Positions 33,557-43,399 of a stretch of DNA of 64,000 bases are shown in pieces. Origin of the DNA: Desulfonatronospira thiodismutans ASO3-1 (GTDB lineage: Bacteria; Desulfobacterota; Desulfovibrionia; Desulfovibrionales; Desulfonatronovibrionaceae); the NCBI RefSeq assembly GCF_000174435.1, contig NZ_ACJN02000003.1, positions 884,263 through 948,262 on the forward strand, read 5' to 3'. Numbering within the stretch: the stretch's first letter is position 1; each line of letters starts with the position of its first letter. Both the position numbers and the translations under genes were made by a program. Under the pieces are notes generated by a model. That model saw only the letters and a list, made by a program, of their open reading frames with translations, ran no database searches and was not told the origin of the DNA.

Positions 33557-34795
33557 CTATAAGACAAAAGTCCAGCGCAATGTCTGGAAAATAACAATGC
33601 AGGTCAGAGCGGCTATAGGCACCGTCAACACCCAGTAAGCCACGATACGCAAAAGCACAGTCAGGTCGATGGCGCTGAATCCCCGGGCCAGGCCGACTCC
33701 TGTAACTCCCCCAACGCAGGCATGGGTGGTGGAAACCGGCATTCCCAGCATGGAGGCCACCAGGACAGCTGTAGCAGAGCCGTAATTAACAGAAAATCCC
33801 CGGGTATGGGTCAGGGTGGTTATTCGCGTTCCCACCGTCCGGATGACCCTGGCCCCAAGAAGGGCTATGCCAAGGGCTATGCCAAGCCCCCCCATTACCA
33901 GCAGAAAGATTGGGATATCAGCCTGCTCCACAAGCTCCTGCTGCCGGACAATGATATAAATTACAGCCACCGGGCCTACTGCGTTGGCAACATCATTGGC
34001 TCCAAGAGAAAGAGAAACATAGGACGAAGTCATGATCTGCAGCTTGCGGAAAATGCCCTCTACATTCTCCACATTTTGCTCCATGTGCCTGGTGATTTTA
34101 TTAATCAAATATCTGAAAAAAGCCCAGGCCAGGCACGCCAGAGCCACAATCAAAAACACGGCAAACGGCACACCCATATCTATAGCATCATACAGCGGAG
34201 TTTTGAAAACAAATGAAAAGCCCAGGATCAAAACGGTCAACCCGATCCATCGGGGGGCCCAGATTCTGGCCTGCTCTAAATAATGCTTCTGATAAAAAAT
34301 AAACTTTCTGATATGAGTAAATATCAGATACGCCAGGGCACCTGCAAAAATCGGCGAAATGAGCCAGGAAAGAACCACCACCAGTAGAATCGCCCAGTTC
34401 ACAACCTCCGGACCGCCGGCCACAATTCCAAAACCCAGGACGCTGCCCACAATGGAGTGGGTTGTGGATACCGGCAGAGAAGCCACGCTGGCGATGAACA
34501 CCCATAAGGCAGCCGCCAGCAGGGCGGAAAACATACCCAGGACCATCAGCTTGGGATCGGCTATATGTTCTGGATTGACCACTCCCCTGGTTATAGTTGC
34601 CGTGACATGGGCTCCCAGAAATACAGCCCCGACAAAAGTCAGGGGGGCGGCGATCATCACCGCCTGACGCACGGTCAAAGCCTTGGAACCTACTGCAGTA
34701 GCCATGGTATTGGCCAGGTCATTTGCTCCCAGGCTGAAGGCCATGAGCAGTCCGGCCAGCATGGACAGATAAAATATCAGATCGTAAAACTCCAA
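33557..34795 (-). CDS. Pit-family inorganic phosphate transporter
   Basis: 412 residues from a TTG at 34795, whose product LEFYDLIFYLSMLAGLLMA aligns with normal Pit N-termini; AGGGG lies upstream. An ATG at 34837 directly abuts the U-run of the acs terminator and adds 14 unrelated residues. About 10-12 TM helices and the two inverted PHO4 signatures (SLGANDLANTMATAVGSKALT; SLGANDVANAVGPVAVI) are present, with VSTTHSIVG and VSTTHACVGG. It imports phosphate with protons or sodium. Confidence 0.9.
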   Translation of the reverse strand: MEFYDLIFYLSMLAGLLMAFSLGANDLANTMATAVGSKALTVRQAVMIAAPLTFVGAVFLGAHVTATITRGVVNPEHIADPKLMVLGMFSALLAAALWVFIASVASLPVSTTHSIVGSVLGFGIVAGGPEVVNWAILLVVVLSWLISPIFAGALAYLIFTHIRKFIFYQKHYLEQARIWAPRWIGLTVLILGFSFVFKTPLYDAIDMGVPFAVFLIVALACLAWAFFRYLINKITRHMEQNVENVEGIFRKLQIMTSSYVSLSLGANDVANAVGPVAVIYIIVRQQELVEQADIPIFLLVMGGLGIALGIALLGARVIRTVGTRITTLTHTRGFSVNYGSATAVLVASMLGMPVSTTHACVGGVTGVGLARGFSAIDLTVLLRIVAYWVLTVPIAALTCIVIFQTLRWTFVL

Positions 34796-34837
34796 GCTAC
34801 ACCCCTGTTTCAGTTGGATGCCCGGAAAACAAGACAT

Positions 34838-34884
34838 AAAAAACTTGAGGGCGAAACCGAAAAAAAACGAATTTCGCCCTCAAG
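34838..34884 (-). terminator. Rho-independent terminator of acs
   Basis: A perfect 13-bp stem (34844-34856 with 34872-34884, CTTGAGGGCGAAA type) is followed on the minus strand by six Ts (34838-34843). It lies 42 bp after the acs stop codon and immediately before the Pit gene. Confidence 0.9.
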
Positions 34885-34925
34885 TCAACTGTTTTTTGAC
34901 CTCCAATATCAGAGGCCTCTTGGGA

Positions 34926-36845
34926 TCAATCTTCCAGTGTGGAGGTATCTCCCACGTCCTCGCCCAGTTCCTGAGCCTTGAGCACCCGGCGCATGATCTT
35001 GCCGCTGCGGGTCTTGGGCAGGGTGTCCCTGAACTCAATACCCTTGATTACCGCAACAGGTCCAAGCTCGGATCTTACATGGGACTTGAGAGTCTTGATG
35101 AGTTCATCCGGATCGTCAACTGTGTATTCAGCACTAAGAGTGACAAAGGCCTTGGCCACTTCGCCCTTGATCTTGTCCGGCACTCCGATGACTGCAGCCT
35201 CGGACACGGCCTTGTGAGCCACCAGGGCGCTTTCGATTTCAGCAGAACCCACCCTGTGCCCGGCGATACTGATGACGTCGTCGGAGCGGCCCTGGATCCA
35301 GAAATAGCCGTCCTCGTCCTTGCGGGCCACGTCCCCGGCCAGGTAAACTCCGGGGATCTTTTCCCAGTAGGTCTTTTTGTAGCGCTCCGGGTCCTTGTAC
35401 AGGGTCCGCAGCATGGAGGGCCAGGGCTTCTTGATGATGAGCTGGCCACCCTTGCCCGGAGGCACTGGATTGCCCTCCTCGTCCACCACGTCAGCCTCGA
35501 TGCCCGGCAGGGGTTTACTGCAGGACCCGGGTTTGAGCAGAGTTATGGGAAAGGGGCTGATCATAACCGAACCGGTCTCAGTCTGCCACCAGGTGTCAAT
35601 AATGGGACATTCGGCCCGGCCTATATTGTTGTAGTACCACATCCAGGCTTCAGGATTGATGGGCTCGCCTACGCTTCCCAGAAGCCTCAGGGTGGATAGA
35701 TCGTGCTGCTTGGGATACTGGCTGCCGAAACGCATAAGCATGCGTATCAGGGTGGGCGCGGTGTAAAAAATGGTTACACCGTAGCGGGCTACCATCTGCC
35801 AAAGCCGGTCCGCCTGGGGATACAGGGGGTGTCCCTCAAAGAGCATGGTGGTGGTACCGGCCATAAGCGGACCGTATACCACGTAGCTGTGACCGGTGAT
35901 CCAGCCCATGTCCGCAGTGCACCAGAAAATATCCGTGGGCTTGATGTCGAAAATCCAGTTCAGGGTACGGTGCACCCCTACCATATACCCGCCGTGGGTA
36001 TGCACGATCCCCTTGGGCTTGCCCGTGGTCCCGGAACTGTAAAGCAAAAAGAGCATGTCCTCGGAGTCCATGACCTCGGTTTCGGATACCGGGCTTTCCT
36101 GGCGCACCAGGTCTTCATACCAGATATCGCGCATCTCGGTCATTTCCACTTCCACGCCTGCCCGGTGAACTACCACCACGGTATCCACGGTTTCGCAGCC
36201 GCCCACCAGGGCCTTGTCCACCAGGTTCTTGACATTGGCCGGCCGGCCGTTGCGGTAAAATCCGTCGGCAGTAATGACCAGCTTGGCCTCGGCGTCCTGA
36301 ATGCGCTCGCGCAGGGCCTTGGCGGAAAAGCCGGCAAAGACCATGCTGTGCACCGCTCCAATCTTGGCCACCGCCAGGATGGAAATCATAGTCTCCGGCA
36401 ATGGCGGCATGTAGAGCACCACCCGGTCGCCCTTCTTGATGCCCAGGGACCGCAGGGCGTTGGCAAAGCGGTTTACAGCCCGGTAGAGCTCATAATAGGT
36501 GAACTTCTTGGTATCCCCGGGCTCGCCCTCCCAGATCAAGGCCAGCTTGTTCTTGTTGGCCGTATTGATGTGCCTGTCCAGGGCATTGTAAACAATGTTG
36601 CACTTGGCACCGGTAAACCACTTGTAGAACGGGGCCTCGGAATCATCCAGGACCTTGTCCCATTTCTTGAACCAGTCCATCTCCTTGGCTGCATCTTCCC
36701 AGTAGTCCAGGTAGTTTTCCTGGCACTGTTTCATCACCGCCGAATATTCCTGCGGATTGATGTTGGCATCGATTACCATCTGGGGCAACGGCCGAAAAAT
36801 CCTCTCCTCTTGCAGCAAAGAGTCAAGGGCTCCTTTGTCTTCCAT
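34926..36845 (-). CDS. acs: Acetyl-CoA synthetase (AMP-forming)
   Basis: A 639-residue cytoplasmic enzyme that activates acetate to acetyl-CoA with ATP. The P-loop is [19 protein letters not shown]; the acetate-specific WWQTETG motif is present; the C-terminal acetylatable Lys lies in TRSGKIMRR. Full length, intact. AAAGGAGGAGTG gives a strong ribosome-binding site 4-5 bases before the ATG. It is preceded on the same strand by a LytTR regulator gene and closed by a strong terminator, so acs is probably its own transcription unit, with a promoter in the 213-bp spacer. Confidence 0.96.
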   Translation of the reverse strand: MEDKGALDSLLQEERIFRPLPQMVIDANINPQEYSAVMKQCQENYLDYWEDAAKEMDWFKKWDKVLDDSEAPFYKWFTGAKCNIVYNALDRHINTANKNKLALIWEGEPGDTKKFTYYELYRAVNRFANALRSLGIKKGDRVVLYMPPLPETMISILAVAKIGAVHSMVFAGFSAKALRERIQDAEAKLVITADGFYRNGRPANVKNLVDKALVGGCETVDTVVVVHRAGVEVEMTEMRDIWYEDLVRQESPVSETEVMDSEDMLFLLYSSGTTGKPKGIVHTHGGYMVGVHRTLNWIFDIKPTDIFWCTADMGWITGHSYVVYGPLMAGTTTMLFEGHPLYPQADRLWQMVARYGVTIFYTAPTLIRMLMRFGSQYPKQHDLSTLRLLGSVGEPINPEAWMWYYNNIGRAECPIIDTWWQTETGSVMISPFPITLLKPGSCSKPLPGIEADVVDEEGNPVPPGKGGQLIIKKPWPSMLRTLYKDPERYKKTYWEKIPGVYLAGDVARKDEDGYFWIQGRSDDVISIAGHRVGSAEIESALVAHKAVSEAAVIGVPDKIKGEVAKAFVTLSAEYTVDDPDELIKTLKSHVRSELGPVAVIKGIEFRDTLPKTRSGKIMRRVLKAQELGEDVGDTSTLED

Positions 36846-37058
36846 AACACTCCTCCTTTAAACTCAGTCCGAATAGTAATCATTAAAAAACGTTCTGGAG
36901 TTTTTTCCCGGACCTCCAGACAACCGGTTCATCAGGCGGTTTGCGGCTGATATGCAACTGCTTACGCCGCAAGTTCCGGTGCATGTTTATATCATACAAG
37001 AAAAATCGACATAGATTATCGACTAAAGGCTGATAGGTCACGTTGAACGGTGAGGCAG

Positions 37059-37922
37059 TTAGAGTCCCAGAATCTGCTTCAGGTCGTTGATTCTCCTTCG
37101 GCTGATGGGCAGCTCGATTTTCGTTTTACCGGCGGTTCTGAGCATGAAATTGCTGCCGGGCATGGAGGCTATCTCCGTGACCATCTCCAGGTTCACCAGG
37201 TACTTTCTGTGCACCCGGAAAAAACCGTGCTTGTTCAGTCTTTCTTCAAGACTTTTGAGACGGTAGGAGGTCAAAAATTTCTCCTTGAAGGTATGTACAA
37301 AGCTGTAGTCTTCGTAGGCCTCCACAAAGACTATCTGATTGTAGGGTACCAAAAGAAGCTTTCCTTCCTGGTTAATGGGCAGTTTTTCAATCTCAAGCTG
37401 CTTTCTGGGCGAAACATCCCAGGCCTGGCGCAGGGCATTGAGAAAAGAATCCTCATCAGCATCGGCCATGGGCAGGTGAACGGTTCCCTCATCCCGGGAA
37501 CGCTCAGAACCCTGGGAGTCGTAAACCTCTTTTTCGGCCGTGTGCGGCATTTCGGTATAACGAAGCAGCCTGTCCACTGTATTTTCCAGTCTGCCTGTCT
37601 CAAAAGGCCAGATCAGGTAGTCGGCCACGCCCAGTTCAAAGGCCTTGTAGGCGTGCTGCTGGTCAAGGGCGATGAGTACTATGTGCGGCCTGAACTTTCT
37701 TTGAGCCAGCATCTGGGTAAGCTCCATGCCGCTGACTCCGTCGGGCAGATCTATCCCCAGGAAAAACACATCGTAGGATATGCTTTCCAGGAGTTCCAAG
37801 GCCTCATTGGAACTGACAGCCTCGCCCAGGATTTTTATCCTCTTCTCCCCCGCGAAAAATTCGCGCAGCTTGAGGGTCACCTCGCGGTCGGGATGTACGA
37901 TCAAAGCTTTTAAAGTAGACAT
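37059..37922 (-). CDS. LytTR-family regulator with a non-phosphorylatable receiver domain
   Basis: 287 residues. A receiver-like domain (about 5-125) is joined by a linker to a C-terminal LytTR DNA-binding domain (about 185-287, IVFVEAYEDYSFVHT, FFRVHRKYLVNLEMV, ELPISRRR). The receiver lacks all the switch residues: the acidic pair is H10/P11, the acceptor is G56 (FFLGIDLP), the Thr position is A85 and the Lys position is W105. It should thus be active or regulated without phosphorylation. No histidine kinase is adjacent. It sits directly upstream of acs, suggesting but not proving control of acetate use. Confidence 0.88.
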   Translation of the reverse strand: MSTLKALIVHPDREVTLKLREFFAGEKRIKILGEAVSSNEALELLESISYDVFFLGIDLPDGVSGMELTQMLAQRKFRPHIVLIALDQQHAYKAFELGVADYLIWPFETGRLENTVDRLLRYTEMPHTAEKEVYDSQGSERSRDEGTVHLPMADADEDSFLNALRQAWDVSPRKQLEIEKLPINQEGKLLLVPYNQIVFVEAYEDYSFVHTFKEKFLTSYRLKSLEERLNKHGFFRVHRKYLVNLEMVTEIASMPGSNFMLRTAGKTKIELPISRRRINDLKQILGL

Positions 37923-38016
37923 CTTCCAGGCCCCGGACTATTATCCTTCTCCTGGCAGTTTACCCTGGCCAGGATGCGGATCGCCCTTGAATTCTGAGTA
38001 AAAGTAAAAGCCGTCA

Positions 38017-38286
38017 TCAGCCGATGCTTACATCTCCCCGGGGTTTTCCCTCTTCACCTTCAGGCCATTCAATCTCGATCTCCAGTGATTTCTTGGTGCT
38101 CCTCTTGGTTTCCTCCTCCACCTTGAGTTCCAGAGTCACATTAGGAGGTATCTGCAGCCGGACCTCCTCCTGTCCCCGGGTCAGCACCACTTCACCGGAT
38201 TCCACCTTGTCCGCAATCTGGCGCAGGATTGCGGCCACTTCCTGGGTACTTTTCTTTTCTTCGCTTTTAAACAGTACAACTTCCAT
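38017..38286 (-). CDS. amphi-Trp domain protein
   Basis: An 89-residue protein with the amphi-Trp domain pattern (VVLFKSEEKKSTQEVAAILRQIADKVESG), an amphipathic helix then strands ending in IEIEWPEGE. The family is small, conserved in anaerobes and archaea, and its role is unknown. It is last gene in the mlaE-mlaF-mlaD run (25 bp after mlaD), so a link to lipid transport is possible. Confidence 0.82.
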   Translation of the reverse strand: MEVVLFKSEEKKSTQEVAAILRQIADKVESGEVVLTRGQEEVRLQIPPNVTLELKVEEETKRSTKKSLEIEIEWPEGEEGKPRGDVSIG

Positions 38287-38311
38287 CTTGCAAAGCCTCC
38301 TGTATAAGTTT

Positions 38312-39829
38312 TTAAAAATTGCCGTCAGGTACAGGCACCGATGACATGAGATACTTCAGATCCTCGTCTGTAAAGTAAAATCCAAGCCCTCCAAAAAACG
38401 AACTGTCCCCGTGCTTGCTCAGATAATCGTCAAATCCGGCGGTGAGGTAAAAATTGTCCAGAAAATAGAGGTTGGCCCCGGATTTAACATGCGGGCGGTC
38501 CGCTCCCAGATCAAAAACATCTGTATAGAGCTTGATGCGCTCATCCCAGAGAAAATAATCCATGCCGAATCCCCCGGTGGATTCGATAAGCCCCCCGCGC
38601 AGGATGAAGTCGTTCCATCTTTTGGCCAGCTGGGCGGAGAACTTGAGCCGGTCCTTGTAGGTCTTTTCCTCTTCGGTTTCCGTTACCGTCCATTGTCCGC
38701 CATCCACCCTTTCGCGCTCCACTGTCTCCGTGGTCCGGGTGCGCCCCTTGGGATCATCGATGAGGGAGAGCATGTAGAACCTGTCCTCGGCCGGCTGCAG
38801 GGTCAGGTCCAGGTAGGATTTCATATCTCCGGTGCTGGCCATGTATTCGCTGCGAAAATCCACCACTGTCTGAAAACGGTCATAGCGGTCCAGGAACTCA
38901 TTGATCCCATCCAGGGCATCATCAATCTTTCTGCCGGTGTCATCCTCGCTAATGAGTTTGCCCAGGGTACCTTCGCCCTCGTCCAGCTTGCGGGTAAGGC
39001 TCTCCAGTGATGCAGCAGTGCGGCGCATGTCCTCGCTCATCTGGCGGTCTTCCAGGAGGGTGGCCACAGGCCCCTCTCCGTGCTGGGCCGTGTCCATTAT
39101 CTCTCCCAGTTGTTCCAGGGAAACATTGAGCTGGCTGGAGGCCTGGGAAAAATTGTCCACAATATGAGTTATGCCTTCTTTGTTGGTCTCGCTTATTGTT
39201 TTCAGATCCCCGGAAAAGTCCTGCAGGTTGGCCACGATCTTTTCAATGCCCCGGGCATTGGTCTGTACTATCTGGTTCATATGCACCGCTGCTTCGCGCA
39301 GGTTGTCGAAAAACTCGCGCATATCCTGCTCGCCTTCAGGTCCTCCGAATACATTGGATACACTCCTGGAGACCTCGCTTATATCATCTGCAATATCTCC
39401 TATTCGGGCCATGACCTGGTCCAGGTCCGTGGGCTGCACCCCGCGGGATACGACTCCACCGTCCTCAAGGGTGGGCTCGGTGGCGCTGCCGGGGTTGACC
39501 TCCACGAACTTGTCTCCCAGAACCCCCCTGGTACGGATGGTTGCCTGTGAATCGGCGTGTACGTCAATGTCCGGACGTATGGCCATGGTTACCCTGGCCC
39601 TGTTCTCATGCAGGGTGATGTCCTTGACCGTACCTACATCGATCCCGGCAATTTCCACCGGGGAATTGGTGCGAAGACCGGTGACATTATCAAAATAGGC
39701 ATGGATCTCGTAAGTGTCCCTGGTGATTATCCGATCTCTGGTAAGTACTGTGGTCAGATACCCCAGAAGCACGATGGCTATGAGGACAAAAATGCCCACC
39801 TTGATTTCCACGCTGGCAGTCTTGGCCAT
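38312..39829 (-). CDS. mlaD: MlaD/MCE-family lipid transport protein with long beta-rich C-terminus
   Basis: 505 residues, against under 200 in E. coli MlaD. One TM helix (about 9-28), then the MCE domain (about 38-120, YFDNVTGLRTNSPVEIAG, TRGVLGDKFVEVNPG), a helical coiled region (about 135-300) and a C-terminal region of about 160 residues of alternating beta strands (FSAQLAKRWNDFILRGGLIES, GGLGFYFTDEDL). The MCE hexamer forms a periplasmic lipid channel; the C-terminal part looks like an outer-membrane or barrel-like module. It replaces the usual MlaC shuttle, which is not encoded here. The start follows mlaF by 60 bp. Confidence 0.88.
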   Translation of the reverse strand: MAKTASVEIKVGIFVLIAIVLLGYLTTVLTRDRIITRDTYEIHAYFDNVTGLRTNSPVEIAGIDVGTVKDITLHENRARVTMAIRPDIDVHADSQATIRTRGVLGDKFVEVNPGSATEPTLEDGGVVSRGVQPTDLDQVMARIGDIADDISEVSRSVSNVFGGPEGEQDMREFFDNLREAAVHMNQIVQTNARGIEKIVANLQDFSGDLKTISETNKEGITHIVDNFSQASSQLNVSLEQLGEIMDTAQHGEGPVATLLEDRQMSEDMRRTAASLESLTRKLDEGEGTLGKLISEDDTGRKIDDALDGINEFLDRYDRFQTVVDFRSEYMASTGDMKSYLDLTLQPAEDRFYMLSLIDDPKGRTRTTETVERERVDGGQWTVTETEEEKTYKDRLKFSAQLAKRWNDFILRGGLIESTGGFGMDYFLWDERIKLYTDVFDLGADRPHVKSGANLYFLDNFYLTAGFDDYLSKHGDSSFFGGLGFYFTDEDLKYLMSSVPVPDGNF

Positions 39830-39889
39830 AACACCCCTGATTCATGAACCGGTGCAGCAGAATACACAGGTCATGTTTGTGGTTGAAAA

Positions 39890-40654
39890 TTAATTGACCT
39901 TGATGGGACCCCGGGCTTCACCCCTGATGAACTGCCTGACCACTGGATCAGTGTTTTCGTTTAGTTCCTCGGGACTGCCCCGGGCGATAATCTTGCCCTC
40001 ATAAAGCATGAATATATTGTCGGCTATCTTCATGGTGGCGTCAATATCGTGACTGATCACTATGCAGGTGGCCCCGAATTCCTGCCTGGTCCTCTGTATA
40101 AGTTCATTGATGGCCGCGGCCATAACCGGATCAAGACCGGAAGTCGGCTCATCAAAGAGAACGATTTTCGGCTCCAGGGCTAAGGCCCTGGCCAGGCCGA
40201 CCCTTTTGCGCATTCCCCCTGAAAGCTCCGCCGGCATTTTTTTATCCATGCCCTGCAGCCCCACAGCCGCAAGTTTGGCCTGCACCACCTCGTCAATCTC
40301 GCTATAACTTTTGGAGGTATGTTCATGCAAGGGAAAAGCCACATTCTCATGCACATTCAGGGAATCAAAAAGAGCAGCCTCCTGAAAGAGCATGCCGAAA
40401 TCCCTGCGCACCCGGGCCATTGCCCCTTCATCCATGGGCACTATATCTTCCCCGCGCACCAGGATCCGGCCCCTGTCCGGCTTCAAAAGCCCGATAATGT
40501 GCTTAATGAGCACACTTTTGCCACCACCGCTTCTGCCTATAATAATATTCACCCGGTCCTTTTCCAGGGTGAGATCCAGCCCGTCCAGCACCCGGAAATC
40601 CCCGAAGCTCTTGTACAGGCTCTCGATATGTATAATGTCCCTGTCCTGCTGCAT
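39890..40654 (-). CDS. mlaF: Mla-type ABC transporter ATPase
   Basis: 254 residues. Walker A is GRSGGGKS, the signature is LSGGMRKRVGLARAL, Walker B is PKIVLFDEPTSGLDPV with an intact His loop (VISHD). It energises phospholipid movement by the MlaE permease at the inner membrane. The GMRKR variant of the signature is typical of MlaF and Ttg2A. It lies 15 bp behind mlaE. No MlaB (STAS) gene is present in the cluster. Confidence 0.93.
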   Translation of the reverse strand: MQQDRDIIHIESLYKSFGDFRVLDGLDLTLEKDRVNIIIGRSGGGKSVLIKHIIGLLKPDRGRILVRGEDIVPMDEGAMARVRRDFGMLFQEAALFDSLNVHENVAFPLHEHTSKSYSEIDEVVQAKLAAVGLQGMDKKMPAELSGGMRKRVGLARALALEPKIVLFDEPTSGLDPVMAAAINELIQRTRQEFGATCIVISHDIDATMKIADNIFMLYEGKIIARGSPEELNENTDPVVRQFIRGEARGPIKVN

Positions 40655-40669
40655 ACTGACCTCTGTCCT

Positions 40670-41440
40670 CTAAAACATGAGCGCAGTCAGAAAATAATCG
40701 CTTACCAGAATCAGTACCGAAGACATGACCACTGCCTGGGTGGTGGATCTGCCCACGCCTTCTGCACCGCCACGGGTGTAAAAACCTTTGTAGCATCCCA
40801 CCAGGGTAAGGATCCCTCCGAACGCCGAGGCCTTGATAAGCCCGTTGTAAACATCGGCCATAGTCACGTGCTCCTGGATTTTGTTCAAAAACATGCCCCC
40901 GTGGATATCCAGAAGCTGTACTCCCACGAGGTAACCCCCCAGGATTCCCATGGTATTGCTGATAATGGTCAAAAGAGGCAGCATAATGACCCCGGCCACG
41001 ATTCTTGGCAATACCAGGTACTGTACCGGATTTATGGCCATGACCGTCAGGGCGTCCACCTGTTCAGTGACCCGCATGGTCCCAATCTCGGCACAGATGG
41101 CCGAACCCGCCCTGCCTGTTACCATGAGCCCGGTAATCACCGGACCCAGCTCCCGGGTCATGGACAGGGCCACTGTAGCCCCCACCAGGGTCTCGGCCCC
41201 GAACATGCTGAAGGCGTAAAAAGTCTGCAGGGCCAGGACCATGCCTGTAAAAAGGGAAGTCAGGGCCACCACGAACAGGGAATTGACCCCGATGAACTCC
41301 ATCTGCTTGAAGAAAAGCCTGATCCTGAAGGGAGGTCTTACCAGCCAGGACAGGGCCTGGAGAAAAAGCACCATAATCCGGCCCAGTTCCTGGAGAAATC
41401 CCAGGGTCTGATGTCCCAGCCAGCCAAGTATTGATTTCAT
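40670..41440 (-). CDS. mlaE: Mla-type ABC permease
   Basis: A 256-residue inner-membrane permease of the MlaE/Ttg2B family, with about five TM helices. The family signature region AGSAICAEIGTMRVTEQVDALTVMAINPVQYL is intact. It is first gene of the mlaE-F-D set that moves phospholipids between membranes, important for outer-membrane asymmetry. A gap of 46 bp separates it from ptsI. Confidence 0.93.
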   Translation of the reverse strand: MKSILGWLGHQTLGFLQELGRIMVLFLQALSWLVRPPFRIRLFFKQMEFIGVNSLFVVALTSLFTGMVLALQTFYAFSMFGAETLVGATVALSMTRELGPVITGLMVTGRAGSAICAEIGTMRVTEQVDALTVMAINPVQYLVLPRIVAGVIMLPLLTIISNTMGILGGYLVGVQLLDIHGGMFLNKIQEHVTMADVYNGLIKASAFGGILTLVGCYKGFYTRGGAEGVGRSTTQAVVMSSVLILVSDYFLTALMF

Positions 41441-41486
41441 ACTATAAGCACTTTAAATTTTAGATCTTGCAGACTCATTCGTCCCC

Positions 41487-43256
41487 TCAGGATTCTTCTA
41501 TCAGTGAAGTATAAAACATGAGCTCCTCTGGAAAGCGGGTGAAAATCTTTTCCCGAACCAGGCGGTTGCTTTGCTGAACCTGGCTGCAGCTGAGCACCTG
41601 TTTCAATAGGTCCTTGCACTCATCCATGGTGGTCTGACGGATTATGCGCTTGATGCCCGGGATAGCCTGGGGATTGAGGCTTATGGAATCCAGCTGCATG
41701 CCCATGAGTATTGGTATGCAGTAGGGATCAGCTGCCACCTCTCCGCAGACATTGACCTCTATCCCTGCCTCGTGACCTGCATCAACCACATACTTGATGC
41801 TTCGCAGGATGGCCGGGTGCAGGGGCTGATAAAGATAGGATACATACCTGTTGGTGCGGTCTATTCCCAGTGAATACTGAATGAGGTCATTGGTGCCGAT
41901 GCTGAAAAAGTCCACCTCCCTGGCCAGAACATCGGCAATAAAAACCGCGCTGGGAAGCTCGATCATAATCCCGAAGGGGACCTCTTCGTTAAAAGGCTGG
42001 CCCTGTCTGCGCATCTCCTCCCGGACGTCGAAATATATCTCCTTGACCTCCCGCAGTTCCTGCAGTCCGGAAATCATGGGAAACATAACTGCAACATTCC
42101 CCAGTGTGCTGGCCCTTAAAATCGCTCGCAGCTGAGCCTTGAAAAGCCCCAGGTTCTGCTGGCAGAACCTGATGGCCCGCAGTCCAAGTGCGGGGTTGAC
42201 CTCTTCCAGGGGTCCGAAGTGAGGCGATATCTTGTCCGCTCCCAGGTCCAGAGTACGAAACACTACCTTCTGGGGATAAACAATGGAAGCCATGTCCCGG
42301 TATTCTTCGTAAAGCTCCTCTTCCGACGGCCAGCTGTTGCGGTTTAAAAAGCTGTACTCGGTACGATAGAGACCTATACCCTCCCCGCCGTTGTCAATTA
42401 CCGAGGTCACTTCTTCAAAGAGCTCTATGTTCGCCAGCACCTGCATCTGGTAGCCGTCTATGGTTTCCGCAGGCAGGTAGCAGTTGCGCTTGATCTGGGA
42501 ATAGTATTCAGAAAAGCGCTGTTTGAGATCGGTGTAATGGGTAAGTTCTTCCGCATCCGGCTCAACGATGATCTTGCCGCTGAACCCGTCCAGAATCACT
42601 ACATGATCGTCCTGGATCTCTTCCAGGCCTTCTGCGCCCACGATGGCGGGTATCTGCAGGGAACGGGCGATTATGCCGGCATGGGAAGTCTTGCCGCCGG
42701 TGGCCGTGGCAAAGGCCATAATCTTGTCCAGCTTGAGCTCTATGGTATCGGCCGGAGAAAGGTCATGTGCCAGCAGGATCATTCTCTCGGGCTTGCTGTC
42801 GTAACTTTTGGACTGACCGTAGAGCTTGCTGCGCACCCGGCCTGCAACCAGCCGCACATCCTGTGTCCTGCTGCGGATGTATTCGTCCTCTATCCGGCTG
42901 AAGGCCTTTTCTATGTCGCTGACTGCATTGTCCAGGGCCCACTCCGCGTTTATCAGCCTGGAGTGCACATAGTCGCAGGCCGATTGCTGAAACTTTTCGT
43001 CCCGCAATATCATTATGTGTGAATCAATTATGGCGGCCTGCTCCTTCAGGTCCCCGGGAACCTTCCTGAGGATGCTTTCCAGCTCCTCAAGGGCTGAATT
43101 AAACCCCTGCTTGAGCCTGGCCGTCTCCTGAGGGACCTGTTCCGGAACTATGTTGATCCGGACTATAGATGTACCGGCTTCACGATTCAGAAAATAGGTC
43201 CTGCCTATGGCCAGTCCTGCTGAAACCGGAATGCCTTTGAATATCTTTGAGGCCAT
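41487..43256 (-). CDS. ptsI: PTS enzyme I (phosphoenolpyruvate-protein phosphotransferase)
   Basis: A 589-residue cytoplasmic phosphotransferase that takes phosphate from phosphoenolpyruvate and passes it to HPr. The phosphorylated His is in GGKTSHAGIIARS; the PEP-binding C-terminal TIM barrel has SIGTNDLIQYSLGIDRTNRYVSYLY and NVCGEVAADP. Length and motifs are normal. It lies downstream of ptsH but separated by 328 bp that include a mobile-element-like repeat (43400-43576). Confidence 0.95.
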   Translation of the reverse strand: MASKIFKGIPVSAGLAIGRTYFLNREAGTSIVRINIVPEQVPQETARLKQGFNSALEELESILRKVPGDLKEQAAIIDSHIMILRDEKFQQSACDYVHSRLINAEWALDNAVSDIEKAFSRIEDEYIRSRTQDVRLVAGRVRSKLYGQSKSYDSKPERMILLAHDLSPADTIELKLDKIMAFATATGGKTSHAGIIARSLQIPAIVGAEGLEEIQDDHVVILDGFSGKIIVEPDAEELTHYTDLKQRFSEYYSQIKRNCYLPAETIDGYQMQVLANIELFEEVTSVIDNGGEGIGLYRTEYSFLNRNSWPSEEELYEEYRDMASIVYPQKVVFRTLDLGADKISPHFGPLEEVNPALGLRAIRFCQQNLGLFKAQLRAILRASTLGNVAVMFPMISGLQELREVKEIYFDVREEMRRQGQPFNEEVPFGIMIELPSAVFIADVLAREVDFFSIGTNDLIQYSLGIDRTNRYVSYLYQPLHPAILRSIKYVVDAGHEAGIEVNVCGEVAADPYCIPILMGMQLDSISLNPQAIPGIKRIIRQTTMDECKDLLKQVLSCSQVQQSNRLVREKIFTRFPEELMFYTSLIEES

Positions 43257-43399
43257 AATTTATTACACCTTTAGCAAAGAGCCTCCCCGAGGGTGTCTAG
43301 ATGCCATGAGACTGGTCTGTTTAAAGTGGGCAAAACCGTTTGCTGCTGAATCTGACCTGAATTCAGAGAGTCCGCGGCCCTGAATCCACTGACGGGCAG

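Noticed and set aside
35703-36950. 415-codon + frame opposite acs
   Set aside because: Antisense of the intact acetyl-CoA synthetase gene; no supporting features.
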